Part shown: piece by piece, positions 29,487-36,753 of the stretch | Layout of the letters: every line of letters starts with the position of its first letter | Numbering within the stretch: the first letter of the stretch is position 1 | Assembly (NCBI GenBank): GCA_947651395.1 | Contig: CANSYW010000002.1 | Coordinates: forward strand, 62,001-126,000 | Direction of reading: 5' to 3' | Source of the DNA: an uncultured Pseudoflavonifractor sp. | GTDB taxonomy: Bacteria > Bacillota > Clostridia > Oscillospirales > Oscillospiraceae | DNA: 64,000 bases | Program-made: the position numbers and the translations under genes | Notes under the pieces: generated by a model | The model's database searches: none | What the model was told of the DNA's origin: nothing | Seen by the model: only the letters and a program-made list of their open reading frames with translations

Positions 29487-29677
29487 ATGGTCATTATAAC
29501 CGTCCGGGGCTATGTTGTCAATGTGAAGTTTCCTGATTCCTTCTCATTCCTTCTGATTTCTTACCTGTTTCTTCTCATTTCTTCCCTTCCCGCTTTCGAG
29601 CGGGAGGGGCTTTTTTATGCCCCGGCAAATGCCCAAACGCTTGGGGATTTGGCGGCGTCACCACCACCGGGGGCGGT

Positions 29678-30172
29678 TCAGCCTGCGCCGGTACCAGAGG
29701 AAGGGGATGAGCTTCCCGCCGCTTTTTTCCCGGCCAGGAGCTGGGCCCGGTAAGCCTCCACCTCCCGCTCGATGGCGGCCAGATCATCGGGAGGGGCGGG
29801 GGTGGCCGCCGCCTGCTGGGCGGCGAGCTCAGACGCCATTTTCTCCAGCAGCTCCCAGCCGTCTTCATTGAGACGGGAGAGCATGGAGACAAAGCGGCGC
29901 TTGAAGCTGTCCGGCTGGCCCGCAAGGGCACGGTCAACAAAGGCGGTGATCTCCTGATCTCTGGAGGTAGGGGAGAACATTTCCCCCTCCCCGGTGCGTA
30001 GCCACGATTCACTGACGCCAAATTCCCGGCAGATGGCGAAGATGGTCTGGTTAGACGTATTCCTCCCGCCCTCGATGAGGGCTATTGTATTTTGTTTCAT
30101 ACTGATACGGGAACCAAATTCCGCTTGCGTAAGGCCCAGGGCTTTCCGCAGTTTTTTTATACGCTCATTCAA
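29678..30172 (-). CDS. XRE-family (cI-like) repressor
   Basis: RIKKLRKALGLTQAEFGSRISMKQNTIALIEGGRNTSNQTIFAICREFGVSESWLRTGEGEMF. Confidence 0.92.
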   Translation of the reverse strand: MNERIKKLRKALGLTQAEFGSRISMKQNTIALIEGGRNTSNQTIFAICREFGVSESWLRTGEGEMFSPTSRDQEITAFVDRALAGQPDSFKRRFVSMLSRLNEDGWELLEKMASELAAQQAAATPAPPDDLAAIEREVEAYRAQLLAGKKAAGSSSPSSGTGAG

Positions 30173-30255
30173 TGGGTTAACCTCCTTTCTGCGATAATAA
30201 TATCACAGAAATATCCTCACGTCAATAATAAAATCGCAAAATAAGTAAAAAGGGG

Positions 30256-30317
30256 TTGACAATATAGATTTTACAATGTATGATTATCCTGTAATCTATG
30301 CGCTACATTGTAAAATC
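30256..30317 (+). promoter_or_regulatory. rightward element promoter with paired operator-like palindromes
   Basis: TTGACA (30256-30261) - 17 - TATGAT (30279-30284); perfect 14-bp inverted repeat gattttacaatgta (30267-30280) / tacattgtaaaatc (30304-30317). Confidence 0.72.
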
Positions 30318-30342
30318 ATCCCGAGCGGGAGGAGGTGAGCAC

Positions 30343-30489
30343 ATGACCGAGAAGGAAAAGACGATGGCCAAGCGGCTGGAGGAGTCCATGCCCAAGCTGA
30401 CCGGGGAGGCTATGGCAGCTATGGCCGCCTATGGCGAGGGTATGGCGGCGGGGCTGGAGCTGGCCCAAAAGGCCCAGGCGGGACAGTGA
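30343..30489 (+). CDS. small element protein of unknown function
   Basis: MTEKEKTMAKRLEESMPKLTGEAMAAMAAYGEGMAAGLELAQKAQAGQ; GGAGG RBS upstream; first gene after the promoter. Confidence 0.6.
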   Translation: MTEKEKTMAKRLEESMPKLTGEAMAAMAAYGEGMAAGLELAQKAQAGQ

Positions 30490-30646
30490 GGGGCCCGGAG
30501 AAGGGCGGCGGGGCATTTATCCCGCCCCGTCTGCTGGAGGGGCTGACGTTCCATGAAGGGCCGGTGAAATTTACCGGGCCGGTGTCCGAATTGGACACCA
30601 GGACCGGGCGGGAAGGCCCGCTCGACGGGGAAGGAGGTGAAAGGGG

Positions 30647-30946
30647 ATGGACTTTGACTTGATCTCCGCTCTGTTCAGCGCCGGGATGGGCTTCGTGGCC
30701 CCGGAGCTGCTGGAGTTGGGCAAGGAGACCGGCGCAAAGCAGAAGGCGGATCAGGCAGCGCTTGACGCGCTGAATGCGCTGAAGATATCTGATACCGACC
30801 AAGAGCGGCTTGTGGATATCTTCGTACATGCGGGCTTTGAGGCCCAGCGGTGCGGGTTTATCAATGGCTTCCGGCTGGGCGTCCGCCTGATGGCGGAGGT
30901 ATACGGAAACGACAAAAAGAAGGAGGAAACGGCATGTTCTATGTAA
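30647..30946 (+). CDS. small element protein of unknown function
   Basis: MDFDLISALFSAGMGFVAPELLELGKETGAKQKADQ...; good RBS aaggaggtgaaagg. Confidence 0.65.
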   Translation: MDFDLISALFSAGMGFVAPELLELGKETGAKQKADQAALDALNALKISDTDQERLVDIFVHAGFEAQRCGFINGFRLGVRLMAEVYGNDKKKEETACSM

Positions 30947-31164
30947 AGTACAAGGGCGAGGAGCTTCAGATCAGGAAGGACACGGTATATAACAAGTGCC
31001 CCCGGTGCGGGAAGGAGGTCAAGGTGGACTTAGACGACCTGGCCGCCGGGATGGAGCGGGGAGCAAGCCTGCTGAAGAGCGGCGTCTACTGCGACGTTTG
31101 CGGGGAGCTGGCAAAGGCAGAGCTGGCGGAGGGACGGCCAATGACGGAGGAGGAAATGCCGTGA
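30934..31164 (+). CDS. small zinc-ribbon-like protein
   Basis: MFYVKYKGEELQIRKDTVYNKCPRCGKEVKVDLDDLAAGMERGASLLKSGVYCDVCGEL. Confidence 0.65.
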   Translation: MFYVKYKGEELQIRKDTVYNKCPRCGKEVKVDLDDLAAGMERGASLLKSGVYCDVCGELAKAELAEGRPMTEEEMP

Positions 31165-31379
31165 GCGGAAAGAAAGCCGTTGAGGTGCCACCGTGGGAAA
31201 AGCTGGCCTTGAACGTCCCGGAGGCGGCGGCCCTGCTGGGGCTGTCAGAGGCGGCGGTCTATAACCTGGTACATACCGAGGGCTTCCCGGCTATTCAGCC
31301 GGGGGGCGGGAAGTGGATCATCAACCGGGCACGGCTTCAGGACTGGCTGGACAAGCAGCTTCTGGGGGCGGAGATATGA
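31161..31379 (+). CDS. excisionase-like helix-turn-helix DNA-binding protein
   Basis: LNVPEAAALLGLSEAAVYNLVHTEGFPAIQPGGGKWIINRARLQDWLDKQLLG; GTG start overlapping upstream gene. Confidence 0.8.
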   Translation: MSGKKAVEVPPWEKLALNVPEAAALLGLSEAAVYNLVHTEGFPAIQPGGGKWIINRARLQDWLDKQLLGAEI

Positions 31380-31804
31380 GGGACGGGGTGATCTTCGCCC
31401 TGTGTCTGGGGGCGGCGATATGCGCGGACAGCTTGCCGGTGTCCCTGCTGCTGGCTGTGGCGGCGCTGCTGCTATCCTTCCGGGCGGACAGGCCCAGGAA
31501 GGCCAAAAAGAGACCCGCCGAGCGGGCGGGGAAAGGAGCAAGGGCAATGAGCTATTATCGTACATGTCCCCATTGCGGGGCGCATCTGGATCCCGGCGAG
31601 CTGTGCGACTGCCGAGCCGTCAGCGACAAAGGAGCGCTACGGATCGGGCGTGCCCCTGGCGGGTACTGCCGGGATGTCAGAGGGCAAAAAGAGAGCCGCC
31701 CCGGTGCTACGAACACCAGAGGCGGCGAGGTCGGAAAAGCAACTGCCAAGCGGCTTATTCCTGCCTCTATTTTAGGCTATGCCTGGGGAGGTTGTCAAGG
31801 GTGA
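31376..31804 (+). CDS. small TM plus zinc-ribbon protein, possibly translated as two products (internal start ATG 31546)
   Basis: MRDGVIFALCLGAAICADSLPVSLLLAVAALLLSF then MSYYRTCPHCGAHLDPGELCDC. Confidence 0.5.
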   Translation: MRDGVIFALCLGAAICADSLPVSLLLAVAALLLSFRADRPRKAKKRPAERAGKGARAMSYYRTCPHCGAHLDPGELCDCRAVSDKGALRIGRAPGGYCRDVRGQKESRPGATNTRGGEVGKATAKRLIPASILGYAWGGCQG

Positions 31805-32286
31805 ATTATCAAGGGATCGTTGACCGCCTTCGTCAGAATGAAGATCATTTCATCCGTGTGGGGGACAGCTGGCCCGGCCACGATGGGCCCGCCGTGTCAC
31901 TCTATCCGAATTTGGCCGCCGAGCTGGTGGCGCGGGAATGGCAGATCACCACGCCGTCAAATGCCGCCGGAGTCTCACGGGAGAAAATGACAAGGGTGAT
32001 CGAGGACGGGGCAGAGCTGGAGGAAGAACGGTTGGAAGCGATTGCCCGGCGCATGGAGATCACTATGGGGTATCTCAAGGCGCCTATGCTGGCCTATGTT
32101 GACCCAACCACCAAGAAGGGACGGCGCAAGCGGGCGGTTTTGAAACGGCTGCTTCAGCGGTCAGACACCTTTCAGGGGATCCACACATTCAATGCGCAGG
32201 ACACCCTTGCGGAACTAAAGCGGGGGCAGTGCGTTACCTATGCGGCGTGGAGCTGGGCCTGCTGTTCCACTCAATGGGAAGCGTAG
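31801..32286 (+). CDS. helix-turn-helix-like protein of unknown function
   Basis: VNYQGIVDRLRQNEDHFIRVGDSW...TTPSNAAGVSREKMTRVIEDGAELEEERLEAIARRMEITMGYLKAP; GTG start overlapping upstream stop. Confidence 0.6.
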   Translation: MNYQGIVDRLRQNEDHFIRVGDSWPGHDGPAVSLYPNLAAELVAREWQITTPSNAAGVSREKMTRVIEDGAELEEERLEAIARRMEITMGYLKAPMLAYVDPTTKKGRRKRAVLKRLLQRSDTFQGIHTFNAQDTLAELKRGQCVTYAAWSWACCSTQWEA

Positions 32287-32298
32287 GGGGTGGGAAAG

Positions 32299-32928
32299 AT
32301 GAGCAGCAACACGCCGGAATATAGCCGGGCCTATTATCAGGCCCACAGGGAAAAGACCGTCGAGCGGGTGAGGGCCTGGAGGCAGGCAAACCCGGAGAAG
32401 GTGCGGGAGGCGGCCCGGAAGAGCGTCAGGAAGTGGAGGGACGCCCACCCGGAGGAGGCAGCAAAAAAAGACGCGGCGAACTACCGGCGGCGGGCCATGG
32501 ACAAGGTGAAGCGGATCCTGGAGGCGAACTTCACCGGGGGCGGCTACCTCCTCACCCTGGACTTTACCGGGCTGAGTTTCCGGCCCGCCCGCTCGGTGAT
32601 GCGGTCAGAGGCAGAGCGGATGATCCGGAGGCTGAGAGCTGACGACAGGGGAGCGGGGGAGGAACTGCGGTACATATACGCCGCCGATCTGGCGGAGGGG
32701 CCGGTGGTGCGCCTGCTGGTCAATGAGGGCGGGCTGGACTTCGCCCAGGGCCCGGAGGGGGCCCTTGACCGGGTGGCGCGGCTGTGGCAGGTCGGCGGGG
32801 TGCATATCGTCCATGCGGACAGGGCCAACGGCTGGGGCGGGCTGCTGGAGCTTCTGACGCCGGGCACGGCGGCGGGTGGCCGGAGCTGGACACGCTCCCG
32901 CAATATGCGGGAACCGATGGAAGACTGA
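32299..32928 (+). CDS. degenerate HUH Rep-like protein (predicted catalytically inactive) with basic N-terminal extension
   Basis: Aligns with the downstream Rep: LRYIYAADLAEGPVVRLLVN versus LRYIYVTEDKHGEGRLHHHLILN; SWTRSRNMREP versus MWTPSRNLKKP. Confidence 0.7.
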   Translation: MSSNTPEYSRAYYQAHREKTVERVRAWRQANPEKVREAARKSVRKWRDAHPEEAAKKDAANYRRRAMDKVKRILEANFTGGGYLLTLDFTGLSFRPARSVMRSEAERMIRRLRADDRGAGEELRYIYAADLAEGPVVRLLVNEGGLDFAQGPEGALDRVARLWQVGGVHIVHADRANGWGGLLELLTPGTAAGGRSWTRSRNMREPMED

Positions 32929-32992
32929 AGAGCTGGGGCGGGGACAACACCCGCCCCGGCTTTGCCGTATCTATACGAGAGGACGGGGAAGC

Positions 32993-33727
32993 GTGGCAAA
33001 ACGGAAGAAGACTATCATATCGGGGCCTATTGTGGAAGCGGTGATCTACACGCCACCGGAGCCCAGGGACGGCCCCAGGGCGCGGGCGGAGAAGTCCAGA
33101 ATGACCACGGCGGCCCAGAAGGCGATCAATGACAACTGCGCCAGGCGGAGGCTGTCACGGCTGATCTCCACAAACTTCACATGGCGGGATCTCGTTGCCA
33201 CGCTGACATACCGGGACGGAAGCTTACCGGCCAACCGCAAGGAGGCGCGGAAGCTGATGCGGGCCTTCCTGCGGAAGCTGAGAGAGGTCAGGCGGCGGCG
33301 GGGCGTCGATCTCAGATATATCTACGTCACAGAGGACAAGCACGGGGAAGGGCGCCTCCACCATCATCTGATCCTCAACGCCACGGGGGAGGACGTGGAA
33401 GAGCTGCGGAGCCTGTGGAGCTATGGGGACATTGTAGACGTCCAGTATGTAGGCAAGCACGACTTTGACGGCTGGGCGGTCTATCTGAGCAAGGAGGCGG
33501 GAGACCGGCCCAACGGGGCCCAGATGTGGACGCCTTCCCGGAACCTGAAGAAGCCCATTGTGAAATATGAGTATGTGCCCAGCGACACCACCTTGACGCC
33601 TCCACCCGGAGCCCTTCCCCTTGACCGGAAGGAGGGAGGAGGCTTATACGGGAGCTTCTGCTATATCCGTTACCGTCTGCGGGATAACGGGGGCGGCGGA
33701 GGCTTCCCGATGTACCTTGACAACTGA
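32993..33727 (+). CDS. rolling-circle replication initiator-like protein (HUH endonuclease, ORF2/G2P-like)
   Basis: HUH motif GRLHHHLILN, YLSKEA Tyr-x-x-Lys motif, LRYIYVTE; GTG start. Confidence 0.8.
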   Translation: MAKRKKTIISGPIVEAVIYTPPEPRDGPRARAEKSRMTTAAQKAINDNCARRRLSRLISTNFTWRDLVATLTYRDGSLPANRKEARKLMRAFLRKLREVRRRRGVDLRYIYVTEDKHGEGRLHHHLILNATGEDVEELRSLWSYGDIVDVQYVGKHDFDGWAVYLSKEAGDRPNGAQMWTPSRNLKKPIVKYEYVPSDTTLTPPPGALPLDRKEGGGLYGSFCYIRYRLRDNGGGGGFPMYLDN

Positions 33728-33869
33728 ACACCGAGCGGGAGAAGGAGAGAAGGCCCCCTCCTATCAGGCTTGTACGTGACTATATCTTTGGAACACGCCC
33801 GGAGAAAATGAGGAAAACGGCGGACAGCCAGGAAGAAAACATGGTAAAATCAGAGCAACAGGAAAGGCG

Positions 33870-34127
33870 GTGGTCAACATGCCGTTGATGATCCAGACAA
33901 AGGCCGACGAGACCGGGAAGGAGTGGCTGAGATGCCCGTTTTGCAGGCGGAAACTGCTACGGCTGGAAGAGGACAGCGAGGCCCGAGGCGTCGGGCTGTG
34001 GTGCGTGCGCTGTAAATGCGAGCTGGAAATGGACGTTACGCCCGGTGAGAATGGGCATGAAGTCACAGTCAAACGGGCCTTGCGGAGGGTGGAAAGGGAG
34101 GCTTTTTGTTCGGATTTTGGGGGGTGA
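33870..34127 (+). CDS. cysteine-rich KTR-like zinc-ribbon protein
   Basis: KEWLRCPFCRRKLLRLEEDSEARGVGLWCVRCKCELEMDV, similar to KTR-type small proteins common on clostridial mobile elements. Confidence 0.72.
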   Translation: MVNMPLMIQTKADETGKEWLRCPFCRRKLLRLEEDSEARGVGLWCVRCKCELEMDVTPGENGHEVTVKRALRRVEREAFCSDFGG

Positions 34128-34435
34128 AACTGCCAGGAGGCTACGTGTCGCCCGTGTGCCCGTGTGCTTGCGCTATGCGGGCGAGGAATGGGGCCAAGCC
34201 CAACGGCGGCAAGGGCTACACCCCTCTTCAAAAAGTTTGAAGGCGAGGGTTGAAAAGACCCCGTTGCCCCTCGCGTGTGAGAAAAATTCCCACATCACGC
34301 CCCGGAAAGGCGGGAAAATCCGGGGAATTTTTACCGGGCTTTCGGGCTGTGGGCCGGGAACGCTTGGGCGTGCGAACAAGACACCACGCGCCCACGCGGG
34401 CGCGGCCCCTACGGGGCAGACCCCTCCCCCCCGGT

Positions 34436-35142
34436 CGAAAAGTTTAGACTTTGGGCCGGGAGACCGCATAGCCCCCTTCGTGAGAGATTTTTTCCCCAAA
34501 TGGCGGAAAGGGCGAGGGTGTCTGATTTGGACACCGGCGACAGCGACCGGGCGGAGCTTACCCAGGCCGCAGCGGCCCGCCCGCTCGGTGGTGATCTCCT
34601 TGGCGTCGGTCACCGGCCCGCCGCCTGGATCCTGACGACGGCCACCGGCCCAGCTGGGGAGCTGGCCGGGGTGATCCCCGCGTCCAGGGCGGCGCTGAAG
34701 GCGGCAGGGAGGCCGACCATCGACCGGGGCCCTGTGGATGGCCCTACGGCCTCGCCCACGCCCTTCCGGGGGAGGAGCAGGCCCACCAAGCACCGGGAGC
34801 ACGTAGACACCAACCGGCCCGCCACGGCCACGCTGGCCGCCCACTGGGCCCAGCTGACGCCGCCACCGGCGACGGTCACCGGGCGGAGCTTACCCAGGCC
34901 GCAGCGGCCCGCCCGCTCGGTGGTGATCTCCTTGGCGTCGGTCACCGGCCCGCCGCCTGGATCCTGACGACGGCCACCGGCCCAGCTGGGGAGCTGGCCG
35001 GGGTGATCCCCGCGTCCAGGGCGGCGCTGAAGGCGGCAGGGAGGCCCGGAGGGGCAGACCCATCCCACCGGGTCAAAAAAGTTTAGACTTTGGGCCGGGA
35101 GACCGCATAGCCCCCTTCGTGAGAGATTTTTTCCCCATATGG
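34436..35142. repeat. GC-rich terminal repeat region with two nested direct repeats
   Basis: gtttagactttgggccgggagaccgcatagcccccttcgtgagagattttttcccca at ~34441 and ~35081; ~165-bp block starting cgggcggagcttacccaggccgc at ~34549 and ~34880, apparently identical. Confidence 0.85.
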
Positions 35143-35197
35143 ATGAAAAAATGGGAGTGTCCCCAAGCTGGGACGCTCCTATTTTTTGAGACCAAAA

Positions 35198-35221
35198 GTT
35201 TTCCCTTTAGTTTTCCCTTTA
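35198..35221 (+). repeat. candidate att direct repeat, right
   Basis: gttttccctttagttttcccttta, identical to 27626-27649. Confidence 0.7.
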
Positions 35222-35437
35222 GCGCTTCAAAAAAAGCCCGCAGAAAAGTGGAAGGAATTAGAAGGAAATGCGGGAAAACGTTGGGAAATAAGGAAAAAGG
35301 TTAAAGACCGGGAAGAACTGGGCGAATTACAAAATAATAACAGTTGCGCCAAGAACATTGACGATGCCGCCCGAAACGTGTAAAATAAGGGGTACCCTTG
35401 TTGAGCAAAGGTAGAAATCCGAAACGGAGGGAACGCC

Positions 35438-36484
35438 ATGGCACGGCGCGGCACAAAGAACGACCTTGTCAAATGCGAATACTGCGGAGAGATGTACTCC
35501 GTCACTTATAAGCACTGCCCCTTCTGCAATGAGGACGGCACCGGACGTTGGGACGATCCGGAGACCCGGGAAGAGGAGTACTACAACAACAGAGGGGGAC
35601 ATACCGGCGGCAAGCGTCTGGCCGGCGGCAGCCGGCGGGGCGGCGGGCCCGGAGTGGGCGCCGTGATCGGCGGGATCGTCTCCCTGGCGCTGATCATCGC
35701 GGCGGTGTGTATCGTCATCTCTCTGGCCAAGTCCTTCCTAGGGGAGAAGAAGCCCCCCCAGCCCGCGGAGAGCACCCTTCCCACGGCATCGGCCGACATA
35801 GTGCCCTCCGCCGATCCGGTGACGCCCACCGGGGAGCCCGTGATCCCCAGCGCCGATCCCACGGTACCCTCCGCCGAGCCGGTAGTACCCTCCGCTCCTC
35901 CGGCCCCTCAGGTGACCACTCCCTCGGTGGATCTGATCGCGCCCACCAGCTTTAAGCTGAGCAAATCGGACATCACCCTGGATCATGTGGGGGAGGTCTA
36001 CAAATTTAAAGTTACTTACGCCCCCGACGGCGCCAGGGGGGATATCTCCTGGAAGTCCAGCAATCCCAACGTGGCCTCCATCTCCTGGGACGGCACGGTG
36101 ACAGCGGTCTCCTCCGGTACCGTCACCATCACCGCCACGGTGGTGGGCGCGGGGGAGAAGAGCTGTATCGTGCGCTGCAACTTTAAGGAAGGCGGCGGCA
36201 CCACCACGACAACGACCACTACCACCGATCCCGCCCCCTCTTCGGCCCCCAGCGGTTCCAATCTGAAGCTGAGCCGATCTGACTTTACCCTGTCCTCTGT
36301 GGGGGACAGCTGGCGGCTGGTGGTATCGGGTACCAGCTCCGCCGTGACCTGGGCCTCCACCAAACCCGAGGTGGCCACCGTCTCCGGCGACGGCACCGTC
36401 ACCGCCGTGAGCAAGGGCACCTGCAAGGTCACCGCCACCGTGGACGGCGTCACCCTGGAGTGCATCGTGCGCTGCACCTTCTGA
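35438..36484 (+). CDS. zinc-ribbon/TM protein with two Ig-like (Big_2) domains
   Basis: CEYCGEMYSVTYKHCPFCNEDG, one TM, then two ITWKSSNPNVASISWDGTVTAVSSGTVTITA-type repeats. Confidence 0.85.
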   Translation: MARRGTKNDLVKCEYCGEMYSVTYKHCPFCNEDGTGRWDDPETREEEYYNNRGGHTGGKRLAGGSRRGGGPGVGAVIGGIVSLALIIAAVCIVISLAKSFLGEKKPPQPAESTLPTASADIVPSADPVTPTGEPVIPSADPTVPSAEPVVPSAPPAPQVTTPSVDLIAPTSFKLSKSDITLDHVGEVYKFKVTYAPDGARGDISWKSSNPNVASISWDGTVTAVSSGTVTITATVVGAGEKSCIVRCNFKEGGGTTTTTTTTTDPAPSSAPSGSNLKLSRSDFTLSSVGDSWRLVVSGTSSAVTWASTKPEVATVSGDGTVTAVSKGTCKVTATVDGVTLECIVRCTF

Positions 36485-36500
36485 ACAGTACATCAAGCGA

Positions 36501-36540
36501 AAAAAGCTCCGGCCCTCCGTAAGGGGGCCGGAGCTTTTTT
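36501..36540 (+). terminator. Rho-independent terminator
   Basis: aaaaaagctccggccc tccgtaa gggggccggagctttttt. Confidence 0.87.
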
Positions 36541-36753
36541 GTGCGAATGAGGCAAAATGACGGCGGGGTGACATAAAACCGGCGGTTATCTGTGTATCTT
36601 GCTCAAAAAATGGAATTTTCACAAATAACAGCAGTTTTGTCCAGTGGATATTCAGACTTGCGTTTTGTAAAATATAGTCATAGCACCTGCCGAAGCTGTC
36701 TCTTGTTTTGGCGAAAACCACGACCTGCATTTTTGTAAGGAGGAGTACATCGT

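Larger units (their letters stand above)
27626..35221. mobile_element. Integrated mobile element (~7.6 kb): tyrosine integrase, XRE repressor, excisionase-like HTH, HUH-Rep pair, type I toxin
   Basis: 24-bp perfect direct repeat gttttccctttagttttcccttta at 27626-27649 and 35198-35221 flanking mobile genes; no conjugation genes seen inside. Confidence 0.75.

Noticed and set aside
34500-35068. ORFs in the right-end repeats (e.g. RAELTQAAAARPLGGDLLGVGHRP...)
   Set aside because: Not called as CDS: Ala/Pro/Gly-rich, open in several frames, and better explained by duplicated GC-rich noncoding blocks. The frame shared with the left copy keeps this slightly open.
27626-35221. Prophage interpretation of the element
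   Set aside because: No capsid, terminase, portal, tail or lysis genes. A small integrative plasmid-like, mobilizable or satellite-type element fits better.
36193-36235. Tandem accacg/accact repeats resembling a short repeat array
   Set aside because: Encodes a Thr-rich linker between Ig-like domains; not a CRISPR (no spacers, no cas genes).
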